A stretch of DNA of 64,000 bases from Pseudaquabacterium inlustre (GTDB lineage Bacteria > Pseudomonadota > Gammaproteobacteria > Burkholderiales > Burkholderiaceae_C). The stretch covers positions 434,001 through 498,000 of the forward strand of contig NZ_JBBUTH010000010.1 of the NCBI RefSeq assembly GCF_038066595.1. The letters run 5' to 3'. How positions within the stretch are numbered: position 1 is the stretch's first letter; the number at the start of each line of letters is the position of its first letter. Below the pieces are notes generated by a model, which made no database searches, was not told the DNA's origin, and saw only the letters and a list, made by a program, of their open reading frames with translations. A program made the translations under genes and the position numbers. Shown here one piece after another: positions 1 to 13,000 of this stretch.

Positions 1-1
1 C

Positions 2-1051
2 ACCCGCACGCACACGCTGTCGCTGGTGCAGCCGCTGTTCCGCAAGGACGTGGTCGAGCGCTTCGAGCAGGCCAAGGCGAGCGTGCAGCAGGCCAGCTAC
101 ACGCTGCTGGCCGCCGAGCAGGACCTGATGCTGCGCACCGCCAGTGCCTACCTGCAGGTGCTGGCCGCCCGGGATGCGCTGGCCTTCTCCACCGCCGAAC
201 GCGAGGCGCTGGGCCGCGCGCTGGAGCTGGCACGCGAGAAGCTCAAGAGCGGCCTGGGCACCATCACCGTGCTGCACGACGCCACCGCGCGCCATGCGCT
301 TGCCCAGGCGCGCGAGATCGAGTCGCGCAACAAGCTGGCCGACGCGCGCCAGGCGCTGCAGGAGATCACCGGGGCCGAGCCGCAGGCCCTGCAAAGCCTG
401 CGCGCCGATCTGCCGCTGACCCTGCCCGAACCCGCCAGCCTGAGCGCCTGGCTCGACGCCGCGCGTGACGGCAACCTGTCGCTGCGCGCACGCGCCGCCG
501 CGGTGGAGGTGGCGTCCATCGAGATCGACCGCCAGAAGGCCGCGCATTTCCCCAGCGTGAGCATGGTGTACACGCAGAACCGCAAGGACTCGGGCAGCAC
601 CCTGTTCGGCGGCGGCAGCAATGTCGACACGCGCGAGCTGTCGCTGCGCCTGAGCGTGCCGCTGTTCGAGGGGGGCGCGGTGCTGGCCGTCACCAAGGAG
701 GCCAGCTTCAAGCACCTGAAGGCGCGCGAGGAGCATGAGCAGGAGCGCCGTGCGCTCGAGCGCCAGACCCGCTCGGCCTACGAGGCGCTGGTCAGCGGCG
801 TGGGCCTGGTGCAGGCGCTGGCGCAGTCGGTGGTGGCCCAGCAGTCGGCCGTGGCCGCCAAGGAACAGGGCTACGCCGCCGGCATCAACACGCTGCTGCC
901 GGTGCTCGACGCCCAGCGCGACCTGTTCGCCGCGCGCCGCGACCATGCCCAGGCGCGCTACGACCTGCTGATCAACCGGCTGAAGCTGGCCCAGGCCGCG
1001 GGCACGCTGTCCGAAACGCACATGGCGGAAGTGGGTGCCGCGCTCCAGTAA
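2..1051 (+). CDS. TolC-family outer-membrane channel protein (5' end outside window)
   Basis: The reading frame is open from the first bases of the window, so only the C-terminal 349 residues are seen. The visible protein has the alternating heptad-rich helices and short beta segments of the outer-membrane efflux (OEP/TolC) family. It opens with a phrase ending QPLFRK that resembles the start of an OEP repeat, and later has SLRLSVPLFEGG, a typical strand motif at the start of the second OEP repeat. TolC trimers form the outer-membrane and periplasmic tunnel for type I secretion and efflux. The stop codon overlaps the start of the giant gene by 17 nt, so the two are very likely co-transcribed and translationally coupled. 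This channel is the probable outlet for the giant protein. Substrate is inferred from position only. Confidence 0.9.
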   Translation, partial: TRTHTLSLVQPLFRKDVVERFEQAKASVQQASYTLLAAEQDLMLRTASAYLQVLAARDALAFSTAEREALGRALELAREKLKSGLGTITVLHDATARHALAQAREIESRNKLADARQALQEITGAEPQALQSLRADLPLTLPEPASLSAWLDAARDGNLSLRARAAAVEVASIEIDRQKAAHFPSVSMVYTQNRKDSGSTLFGGGSNVDTRELSLRLSVPLFEGGAVLAVTKEASFKHLKAREEHEQERRALERQTRSAYEALVSGVGLVQALAQSVVAQQSAVAAKEQGYAAGINTLLPVLDAQRDLFAARRDHAQARYDLLINRLKLAQAAGTLSETHMAEVGAALQ

Positions 1052-4000
1052 ACGCAGCCTCGTCGGCCGCCTGGCCGACGCCCTCCGCGGCGCCCCGGGC
1101 CCCGCGGCGCCGCTGCATCGGCGCAAGCCGGTGGCCGAGCCGCTCGAGCCGCGCGTGCTGCTGTCGGCCGAGTTGCCGGTCATCCCGCCCGATCCGCAGC
1201 AGGCCGCGGCGCTGGTGGCGCCGCTGGACATCACCCAGACCAGCCCGGCGCTGCAGATGGGCCGGGCCTTCGCCGCCGCGTTCCAGCCGGCCGTGGTGGC
1301 CCTGGCGGTCACGCCGCCCGAGGCCGCCGCCGTGCACCGCGTGACGCTGGCCGATGGCTGGGGCACGCTGGACCTGCGGCCGCCGGCCGGGGCGTCCGGC
1401 CTGGTGCTCGACTTCCACGCCGTGGGGCACGGTCTGCAGGTGCAGTTCGGTGCCGATGGCCGGGTGCAGGTCAGCGATGGCGCCGGCAACAGCCTGGTGG
1501 CCGAGCAGGTACGGCAGCTGGTGGGCAGCGCCGGCGACGACCGTTTCGTGTTCACCGGCACGGCGCTGCCGTCCGACGGCCTGCTGCTGCAGGGCGGTGG
1601 CGGGCAGGACACGCTGGACTGTTCGGCCCTGGCGAGCGAACTGGTCTGCACCACGCATGCCGACGGCAGCCTGACGCTGGACGACGGCCACGGCCAGCTG
1701 CAACTGGACGCGCCGATGGCCCTGCTGAGCGGCAGCGCCGGTGTGCGCCTGGTCGAAGAACACGCGCCGGTGGTGGCCGGCCAGGTGCTGCAGGGCGTGT
1801 TCAGCACCCAGGGCGCGCAGTACTCGCTGGCGGCGCTGGCCGCGATGGGCGGCGCGCAGGCGGCGCCCTCGCAAATCATCGTCATCGACCCGGCGCTGGG
1901 CGACGTGCCTGCGCTGCTGGGCGCGCTGTTCGGCACGTCCACCGCGGCGCTGTCAGACGACGCCGCGCCCCGTGCGCTGCCAGCTGCGGCCGATGCCGCA
2001 CTGGCGGCTGTGTCGACTGCCGGCACCGGTGCGGGCGAGCTCGATCGCGCGCTGGTCGTCGTGCTCGATCCCGACTGGGACGGCGTGGCGCAGATCGGCC
2101 AGCTGCTGCAGGCCTTCCAGGGCGTGGCGGCGGTGCAGGTGCTCAGCCACGGCAGCCGCGGCAGCCTGCGTCTGGGCAACCGCACGTTGAGCCTGGACGA
2201 CCTGGACGAGGACAGCGCCACCAGCGCCGAACTGCGCGCCTGGCGCCGCGCACTGGCGCCCGGCGCCGACCTGCTGCTGTACGGCTGCGACGTGGCCGAG
2301 GGCGAGGCCGGCCTGGCCTTCGTGCAGCGCCTGGGCGAACTGGTGGGCGCCGATGTGGCCGCGTCCACCGATGCCACCGGCAGCGCGCTGCTGGGTGGCG
2401 ACTGGGCGCTGGAGGCGCAGCGGGGCGTCATCGACACCGCCGTGCTGACCGCGCCGGACTTCGCCGGCCTGCTGGCCAATGTGCCGCTGGACGGCACGCC
2501 GGGCGACGACAGCTTCAGGATCAACCCGTCCGGCAGCGCCGCCACGCCGTCCACCGTGGTGCTGGGAACCACGCGCAAGGACTACCGCGCCGCCGACAGC
2601 GTCACCCTCGATGGCAAGGCCGGGGCCGACACCTTCACCTTCAGCCTGGCCAGCCTGGCCCAGACGGGCGGCATGACCGTGATCGGCGGCGAGGGCCGCG
2701 ACACGCTGAACGCCGGCACACGGGCCGGCAGCGTGATCGCGATCACCAGCCTCACCGGCCATGGCCGCCTCACGGCCGACGGCAAGTCGGTCGATTTCAC
2801 CGGCATCGAGGTGATCAATGCCGGCCAGGGCAGCAACACGCTGGACCTGGGCGACCTCGCGGTCGACCTGATGGTGCGCATCACCGGCGATGGCACGGTG
2901 GAGGTGGCCACGCTGGCCAACGGCAGCCCGACGGCGTTCCTCACCGCCACCCGCATCGACAGCGTGGTGGGCGGCAGCGGCCGCACGGTGTTCGTGATGT
3001 CCGCCGGCGCCAGGCTGCAGGGCACGCTGGACGGCGGCAGCAGCGGCCGCAGCATCCTCAGCTACAGCGCGCGCTTCACCGTCGACGGCACCACCTACGA
3101 CGCCGGGGGCACGGCCTATGCCGGCAATGCCAGCCTGGTGTTCGACGGCGGCAGCGCCAGCACCAACCGCGGCGCCAACCTGAACGGGGGGCGGGTGGGC
3201 GGCTTCGTGAACGTCCAGTTCGTCGTCGGCAGCGCCAACGCCGACACCATCGAGGGCAATGCCACCACGGCCATGCAGGGCGGCGGCGGTGCGGACACGC
3301 TCAGCGGCGGGGGCGCCAACAACGAGTTGCAAGGTGGCGACGGTGCCGACACGCTGGACGGCGGCGCGGGCGACGACCGGTTGTCCGGCGGCGTGGGCAA
3401 TGACCGCTATGTGTTCGGCAACGAGGCCTGGGGCCGCGACACGCTGACCGAGGCCGCCGCCCAGGGCGTGGACACACTGGCCTTTGCCGGCGTGGCGCAG
3501 GGCCTGACGGTGGACGTGGGCCCGCTGGACACCACCGGCATCACGGTCACGCGCGAGGGCGCCGTGGGTTCCACGCTCAGCGGCGTGAAGCAGGTGGATC
3601 GCATCGAGGTCAGCAGCGGCAAGGCGCTGGCCTACCAATACAGGTTCAGCACCGACTTCGCGCGCGGGCTCGACAGCGCGGCCGAACGCAAGGGCTTCGA
3701 GATCGCGCACAGCTACGACGCCAGCGTGGCGGTCGCCGAACGCACCGCCACGGTGACGCTGGACTTCAGGGCGCTGACGGCGCGGCTGTATTTCTCGATC
3801 ACTGGCAGCGCCGACGATGCCGTGGTCACGGTCTCCGTGGCCGACGAGCAGGGGCAGAGCACCGGCACCGTGCTGCTCACCGCCCGGGGTGTCACGTCCA
3901 TCTTCGGCAGCAAGGGCGGCGGTACCTACCGCTTCGCCAACGGTGCGGGCCTGAAGGGCACGATCCAGAACCCCGACACCGCACCGCAGGACCACTGCGT

Positions 4001-7000
4001 GCTGGATTTTTCCGATGTCCGGGCGGGCATCACCCTGGGCGTGGTGGACGACGGGACACCGGCGACACGCGCCTACACGCTCAGCGTGCTGAACGGCGGG
4101 CAGCGCGGCGGCTTCAGCCACATCGGGCGCCTGGTGGGCAGCGGGGGCGCGGACACCTTCACCGTGTTCGGCAACCTGCGCATCGACGGCGCCGATGGCA
4201 GCGACGAGGTCACCACGCTGGACACCGGTGCGCACACGCTGGAGGGTGGGGCCGGCAGCGACATCCTGCGCGGCAATGCCGGCGCCGATGGCATGACCGG
4301 CGGTGCGGGCGACGACACGCTGATCGGCCATGCCGGCACCGATCCGGCCACCGCCGGCGACACCCTGGACGGCGGGGCCGGCAATGACAGCCTCGCGGGC
4401 AGCGCGAAGAACGACACGCTGACCGGTGGCGCCGGCAACGACACGTTGAGCGGCGGCGCCGGCAACGACACCTTGAAGGGCGGCACCGGCAACGACACCT
4501 ATGTCTTCGAGACCGGCTTCGGCCGGGACACGGTGGAAGACATCCCCGACGGTGCCAAGGCCTCCGAATCGGGCACCGACACGCTCGACTTCTCGGCCGT
4601 GGTGCTGGGCGCCGGCCAGCAGTTCACGCATGTGCTCAGCGGTGGCGCGCTGCAGAGCGGCGTGGCCCAGGCGGTGGACGACAGCCAGAAGTACCAGACC
4701 GCCGGGGCCTTCGGCGCCTCCACCGGCCTGGTGGGCGCCGCCGGCCTGGACGCCGCCACGGTGCAGGACCGCGTGACGGTGGCCGCCGGCCAGCTGAAGA
4801 ACATCGACCGGATCGTCATCGGCCAGGGCGACAACGAGTTCCTGTTCGGCAACGACTGGGGCCTGAACCTGGGGCCCACCGACCTGATCACCTCGCTGCG
4901 CACCCAGCGCGAGCTGGTCATCGACACCTGGGACGCCACCAACCCCGCCACCCACGACGCGACCTGGGTCACCGTCGACAAGACGCTGGCATCCACGGAC
5001 ACCACCACCTTCACGGGACAGACTGCCGGGCTGGCCATCGTGGGCATCGACCGTGGCCATGACGTGCTGGTGTTCGATGGCGACTTCAGTGGCAGCCTGA
5101 CCCAGGGCAGCCAGTTGCGGCTGAGCCATGCGCCCACCGTCAACAACGTCAGCAACAACGGCAGCTACACGGTCGAGAGCGTGGTGTTCGTGCCCGCGCA
5201 GGGCAGCACGCCCGGCCTGACCCGGGTGACGGTGAAGGAGGCCCTGGCCGTGGACACCAACGCCGGAAGCAGCGGCGAATGGGCCGGCCCTGCGCTGAGC
5301 GGCCTGACGATCACGGTGAGCGGCCAGCAGGTCACGCTGACCGGCAGCACGGCGCAGCGGGTCGACCAGTTCAAGGCCGGCAGCCTCATCCGCATCGGCA
5401 GCCTGCGCCTGACCGTGGGCGACCAGGACGCCACGGCCCAGAACGACACGATCCGCTTCCAGGTGGCCGAGCCGCTCGACGACGCCCTGCGCGCCACGCT
5501 GTCCGCGGCCACCACCGCCCACCGCATCCTCGGCGACGTGCGCAGCGTCGACCTGGGCGGCGATGTGTTCATCGTCGCGGGCGACCAGACGGCCACCTTC
5601 GGCGCCGGTGCGGTGCTGGCGGTGAGCGGCTCGACCGACGGCAACAACACCTCGGCCACGGTGCGCTACACCGTCCAGGCGGCCACGCTGGACGGTGGCA
5701 ACACGCGCATCCAGGTCCGCCAGGCCATCGCGCAGGACTTCGTCGCCGCCCAGGCCGGCACGCTGGCGCGGCAGTTCGATGTCGTGGGCACCGACGGCCG
5801 GGTGCTGAAGCTGCAGGGCGACTGGAGCAGCTACTTCGCCGCGCTGGGCAGCCAGGCCTTCGCGCTGACGGCCACGCCCCAGAGCGGCGGCGCCGCCACG
5901 GCCCTGAGCCTGCAGGCCTCGCAGGCGCCCGGCGAGGCGCTGCGCTACCTGGCGCCGTCCACGCTCATACTGGACTTCCGCGCCGTCACCAAGGCGCTGA
6001 ACTTCGAGTTCAGTACCGATGCCGAGACCGGCCGCACCGAGCTCACCGTCACCCAGGTGGCCAGCGCCGACCTGTCCACGCTGCTGGGCCAGTTCGGCTC
6101 GGCGCCGGGCTGGCTGGGCGGTCTGTTCGGCGATGCCAGCTACGGCACGATCAAGTTCACCAACGTGGACGCCCACACCGTGGTCTATGGCGGCCGCGAG
6201 AGCAACACCTTCACCGCCACGCCGGGCTCCGATTTCCAGGGCAAGGTGATCGGCGGCCAGGGCTTCCGCCCGATCAGCGGCGCGGTGTACGACCTGGTGA
6301 TGGGCAACCTGCTGGGCATCGGCTCGCCCGGCGTGCCGCCGGTGACGGTGCAGAACACGCTGGACTACTCGGCGGTGCTGGTCACCAACCAGGATGTGAA
6401 GACCGGGCTCAAGAGCCTGTTCAACGCGGCCAACCTGGGCAAGAACACCAACGCCCAGCCCCGTTTTTCCGGCGGCATCGAGGGCATCCAGAACATCGTC
6501 TACGGCCCGGGTGCCAATGTCTATGTGGGCACCGGCCTGGGCGGCGCCAACGCGGTCGACACCGTCAAGGAGGCCGTGGCCAGCCTGAAGACGCTGTTCA
6601 CGGGCGGCGCGCTCAACGACAGCCAGAAGGCCACGCTGATGCGCGTGTTCTTCGGCGGCGCCAACACCTTCAGCGTGGGTGGCAACCTGGTCAGCGAACT
6701 GGCGGCGCTGGCGGTGGACCCCGACAGCACGCTGTCGACCTGGGCCGGCCGGCTGCTGCAGCCCGGCACGCTGGCGCCGGGCTTCCACCTGCTGGCCGGC
6801 AAGTCGGGCGCCGACACCTACAAGTTCGAGGGCGTGTGGGGCTGGGCCGCGGTGGCCGAGTACCCCGACCTCAAGATCGGCGGCGCGGTGCTGCCGGAGG
6901 CCTTCGACACGCTGGATTTCTCCGGCGTCTCCAGTGACCTGACCTTCACCATCCTCGAGGTCACCACCGACAACATCGACAGCCTGAACCGCCTGCTGGG

Positions 7001-10000
7001 CGCCAACAGCAATGGCTCGGGCGCGGTGTTCACCGTGGGCACGAACCTGGTGCTGGTCAACGACGGCTTCGTCAACTCGGTGGCCAGCGCCGAGGACAAG
7101 TCCGTCACCCAGGGCAAGACGCTGACCATCGGCGGCGTGACCTACGAGTACGGCATCAACATGGTGCTGGCCAACGACATCGAGAACATCGTCGGTGGCG
7201 GCGGCGTCAACACCTTCCGCTTCGTCAGCACGCCCACCGGCAAGAAGCCCTCGCTGGCCGGCACCCTCACCACTGCGGCCGGCGGCACCGTGGTGCTCGA
7301 TTACAGCCAGTACGACCCCGGCGGCACCGGCGAGCGGGGCGTCACGGTGAACCTGGGCGACGGCATCGACTGGACCATGCCGCACTCGGGCGACGTGCTG
7401 GTGCCGGGCCTGGTCAACATCCCCACCGTGGCCTACACCTTCGGCAGCGCCGAGGCGGTGCAGGGTTCGCGCCTGATGGGCATCGATTCGTTCGCGCAGT
7501 CGGTGGGTGGCGGCGCGTCCAGCCTGGTCACGTCGCAGGTGGCGGTGGCCAACGGCCAGGGCGTCACCGGCACCGCGCGCAACGACACGCTCACCGGCAA
7601 CACCGGCAACAACCTGCTGATCTCGGGCGGTGGCGCCGATGTGATCGATGGCGGGTCGGATGCCATCACGCGGGGCGAAACGCCGATCACGCCGGTGTCG
7701 TATGGCGGCGAGCGCCAGCCGGTGCGCCAGGGCGACATCGCCAGCTTCGAGACCTCGTCCGGCTCGGTCTACCTGAACCTGGCCGCCGCCGGCAGCGAGG
7801 GCCGCGCGTGGATGGGCACCCCGGTGCAGCGCCTGGTGCTGCCCGACGCGGCGGTGAAGCTGAGCCTGGGCGTCGAGAAGGTGGCCAACGGCCTGGGCAC
7901 GAAGCCGGTGCTGGTGAGCACGCGCGTCACGCTCAGCAGCGCCAGCACGGCCGATCAGGTGGCCGCCGCGATCAACCAGCTCATCATCGACAGCGAGCTT
8001 CACGGCACGGCCAGCGTCACCGGTGCGGGCACGCTGGCCGATCCCTGGCTGGTGAGCTTCGACGGCACCGGCATGCCGCCGCTGCAGTCCGACGATGAAT
8101 CGGTGCTGGTGCAGGCCGTGGGGTCGGCCGTCAGCACCACCGGATTGCCGCAGGGCTTTGCCTCACCCACCCAGTCGGTGGTGGCCGCGGCCAGCGGCAC
8201 GGTGCAGCTGGCATGGTCGCTGGGCGAGACGCTCACGCTGACGCCCAGTCCCAGCACCAGCGCGCTGCTGGCGGCGTTGCGCAGCCTCTACCCGCAGGCC
8301 ACGGTGGTGGCCGACGGCAGCACCGGCACCGCCTGGCTGCTGAACCTGGGCGCGGATGCACTGCTGCCGCTGCAGGCCCAGGTGGCGGGCAGCACCGGCA
8401 CGGCCTCGCTGGCGATCAACGCCGAGCAACGCGTGGCGGTGGATGCCGCCGCGGACAGCTTCATGCTGACCCTGGGCACCGCCACCACCGCGGCGCTGAG
8501 CCCCCGCAGCACGGCCGCCGAGGTGCAGGCGGCGCTGCGCGCCGCGGCCGACGGCAGCGGGGTGGATGCCGCGACCAAGAGCCTGCTGCAAAGCGTGACC
8601 GTCACCGGCGAGGGCACGCAGGCCACACCCTGGCGCGTGCGCTTTGTCGGCGCCGTCAACCCGGTGGCCCTGCTGCAGCCCAGCAGCGAGCAGGTGAGCG
8701 TGCAGGCCCGGCACCTGCTGCAGGTGTCGGCCGACGCCCGCCTGCAGCTGGCCTACGGCAGCGTGGTCAGCCTGACGCTCGATGCCAGCGACCCGGCCAG
8801 CCGCGACCCCGCCCGGCTGGCGGCCGCGCTGTCGCCCTTCGACGCCACCTTGCTCGATGTGACCGGCCAGGGCACGGCCGACAAGCCCTGGGTGCTGAGC
8901 TGGCACCGCGAAACCGGCGCACCGCGCCTGACCAGCAGCAGCGCCGGCGTGCTGGTGTCGCAACTGGCCGGCGTGCGCTTCACCGCGCCCGGTGCGGCCA
9001 CGGCCGAGGTCTCGGCCGCGCCCACCACGGTGCTGCGCCACATCGAGGGCGCCACCGGCGGCTCGGGCGACGACATCCTGATCGGCAACACCGGCCGCAA
9101 CTTCTTCCGCTTCACTGACGGCTGGGGCAGTGACATCGTCGTCGGCCAGGGCGCGCCCGATGGCCAGCGCGACGTGCTCGACTTCTCCGAGGTCACCACA
9201 GCCATCCGCGTGAAGGCGCTGGCCGACCGCACGGTGTACGAGACCACCGACAGCGACGGCAACGTTCACCGCGTCATCGCCTTCGGCGACTTCGACGTGA
9301 TGGATTCCATCTCCGAGTTGCAGAAGCGCCTGGCCAAGGCCGGCGCGTGGCTCGGCGCCTTCACCGGCCTGCCGGTGGATCTGTCCAAGGTGACGGTGCT
9401 GGCCGACAGCCCGGCCACCGCGTCGTCTGCCGCCGCCGCACCGCTGACCGAAGCCGACCTGGCCGCCGCGGTGGCCGAGGCCGTGCGCCGCTGGTCGCTG
9501 ACCGGCCTGCCGGCCCAGGCCGGCGTCGACCTGGCCAGCGTGCGCTTCGCCATCGGCGACCTGGACGGCGCGATGCTGGGCTACACCGGCGCCGGCGTGA
9601 TCACCATCGACCGCGATGCTGCCGGCCTGGGCTGGTACGCCGACAGCAGCGCGGCCAGCGAGGCCGCCTTCACCCAGAGCCTGGGCCTGGGCCGCGCCGC
9701 CACGGCCGACAGCCCGGCCGCCGGCCGCGTGGACCTGCTCAGCGTGGTGATGCACGAGCTGGGACACGTGCTGGGTGTGGCGCACGACAGCAGCGGCACG
9801 CTGCGCCACGGCGTCACCGATGCCGCGCTGGTGACCGGCGTGCGCTCGGGCTTCCCGCCCGAGTTGCAGCGCGAGACGGCCACGCTGAGCGGGAACGGCG
9901 CGGTCGACGGCGCGTTCGACGGTGCGTTGGTGGCCGGCGCCGCCTCCGACCAGACCGCGCTGAGCGACGGCCTCACCGCCTTCTCGGGCTGGGTCAGCGG

Positions 10001-13000
10001 CTTTGGCGACAAGATCGACAGCCTGCTGAGCCCCGAGATCCCGTTCATCGGCAAGACCGTGGGCCAGGTGCTGGGCTACACGCCCACGATCGGGCAGGAC
10101 ATCGCGCAGCAGGTGGCCGCGCAGATCGAGGCGCAGATCGGTCGCGTGTTCGCCAACCGCGCCCAGGTGTCCACCACCGACCTGATCGATGGCGTGCATG
10201 TCTTCGCGTCGCCGTCCAGCAACCCCAAGGAATTCATCGGCCGCATCCAGATCCCGGGCTTCGCGGTCAGCGCGCTGGACCTGGCCACACTGAAGCTGCC
10301 CGGCAGCGCGCTGGGCGACATCGCCTCATCGGTGGCCAGCGCGCTGGGCCTGAAGGTCACCGGTGACGCCTCGCAGCTCAAGGTGTCGGGCAACATCGAG
10401 CTGCGTTTCACCTTCGGCCTGGACGCGCAGACCGGCGCCTTCTACGTCACCGACCCCACGCTGTCGGCCCAGGTGGACGTGGGCGACAAGCCGGCCGCGG
10501 TGGCGGGCGTCAGCCAGGGCGGGCACACCGTGCTGCTGGATGCGGCGTTGGGCGACCGCAGCGCCGACTTCACGGCCGGCGAGACCTTCGCCATCACCGG
10601 CTCCACCGGCGCGGTGAACGATGCCACCTACACCGTGATCAGCGCGTCCTTCAGCGGCGGGCAGACGCGGCTGGTGGTGGCCGAGGCACTGGGCAGCACC
10701 ACGCCGGCCGCGCGCGGCCAGGTGCTGCTGCAGGGCAGCGACGGCGCGGCCGACCGCCTCTATGCCATCACCGGCCTGGAGGCGCGCGGCGACCGCTTCC
10801 TGGTGCAGGGCGACCTGACCACCGTGAACGCCGCCGACCCGGCCAAGTGGTCGGTGGCGCTGGCGGCCGGGCAGAAGGTGTATGTCTCGGGCAGCAACGG
10901 CAACGACGCCTACTACACGGTCAAGTCGGCCCGTTACGACGCGCTGACCGGCCTGACCACCGTGACCGTGGCCGAGGACATCGCCAGCAGCGTGGTGGGC
11001 GGCCAGATGCGCCCCACCTTCGACCTGGGCGTGGCCCTCGGCCCGGTGGGTCTGGGCGTCGAGGATGCCGTGCTGGGCGCCAACCTGGGCCTGCAGCTCA
11101 CTGCGGCCGGCCGCCTGAGCACCGCCGACCTGACCGATGCCGCGGCCCGCCACAAGACCGTGGCCGACCTGGCGCCCGGCCTGCCGCAGCTCACCGGCAA
11201 CAGCAGCTTCGACGTGATCCTGCCGCTGCAGCCCACCGGTGCGCTGCTGGGTGACAACGCGACGCCGGTGGTGCTGTCGGCCATCAGCGCCAACCAGACG
11301 CCGCCCACCAGCATCGCGCAGTTCTTCGCGCGCATCGGCACCGGGCTGAAGGTGAGCGGCAACCTGGGCGACATGTTCACGTTCAAGGGGCTGTCGCTGG
11401 ACGCCATCCTGAACGCCATCGAGCAGGGCCTGGACAGCCTGGTGGGCCATGCGCCGCAGTCCGAGATCCAGCGCATCGTGTTCAACAGCCAGGGCAGCTT
11501 CACGCTGCTGTACGACGGCCTGGAGACCGGCACCATCGCCGTGGGCGCCGACACCGCCACCACCGCCACGCGCATCCGCGATGCGCTGCAGGCGCTGTCG
11601 CCGCTGCGCACGGTGGAGGTGGCCTGGCACGCGGCCGATCCGGCCGTCAGCGGCGATGTCAGCGGCTGGGACGTCACCTTCCTGCAGCTGGCCGGCAACA
11701 GCCACGACGCGAAGATGCTGGCCAGCACCACGGCCGGCCTGAGCTTCCAGCTGGTGCGCGCCGGCCAGGACGCCGACGGCCAGCTCTATGCCAAGCTGCC
11801 CTTCATCGGCAAGAGCGCGGCCGAGCTGTTCGGCAACGGCGGGGTCGACTTCATCACCCAGCTGCACCAGGTCTTCCAGCAGGCCGTGGCCACCGCGCGC
11901 GACCTTACCGAGCTGGAAGCCAAGGTCAATGCCGAGCTGGTGGCGCTGTTCAAGCCGCTGGGCCTGGCCAGCGACCAGCCGTTCACGCTGCGCTACGCCG
12001 ACTCCACCTTCACGATGGGGCTGGACCTGGGGCTGGACTACCGCGCCCAGCTGCCGATCGACCTGAACCTGGCCGAGCTCGACCCGACGCTGGCCGCGGT
12101 GTCCGACACGCTGGGCCTGCGCGTGGAAAGCGGCGGCACGCTGGCGCTGGACGCCAGCGCCTCGCTGGTCTTCGGCGCCGGCTTCGACCTGCGCGACGTG
12201 ACCCAGCCGCTGGCCTTCGTCACCGACGACTCCGGCCTGCGCCTGCGGCTGGACCTGCGCAACACCACGCCGCTGGACTTCAAGGCCGCGATCGACGTGC
12301 CGCTGATCGGCGAGGTGGGCCTGTTCGTGCAGGACGGCAGCGCCAGCCTCACGCTGGCCGCCGGCGCCACGCTCAAGGCCGCCGGGGGCGACGGCCGCTA
12401 CGACATCACCGATCTGGGCGCCAGCGCGGTGGATGTGTACTTCCGCGGCCAGGCGCAGGCCGACCTGCCGCTGTACTTCCCGTCGACGGCCTTGCCGGTG
12501 GGCGGCACCACGCGCGACCTGAACCACGACGGCCTGGGCGACAACGTGCTGCACCTGGCCGGCCAGATCGACGCCACGCTGGGCACCGGCATCAGCACGA
12601 AGCTGAGTCATGTGGTGCCGTCGCTGCTGCCGTCGATCGACGTGTTCGCGCTGCTCAACGACCCCGCCACGCTGCTGCAGGGTCTGGATGGCATGTTCAG
12701 CGGCATCAAGGCCGGGCTGCAGAGCCGGTTCGCCTCGCTGGCGTTGCCACTGATCGGCGACAAGCTCAAGGACAGCGCCAACTTCGTCGACAGCCTGCGC
12801 AACAGCTTGCTGGGCGTGGCCAGCGGCCAGGGGGGCACCGACGTGCTGTCCACCGCGCGCTACACCAGCGGCAGCCTGGGCGCCTTCCTGGCGGGTGCGG
12901 CGGCGAAGAACGCCGACGCCGACCCGGCCAACGACGTCACCGTGGCCGAACTGGTGCTCGACCAGATCCGCGGCGAGCTTTACCGCACGCTGGGCGCGGC

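Noticed and set aside
1953..8003. A second minus-strand open frame of 2,016 codons inside the giant gene
   Set aside because: Same cause as the longer antisense frame: biased composition, no recognisable motif, no ribosome binding site.
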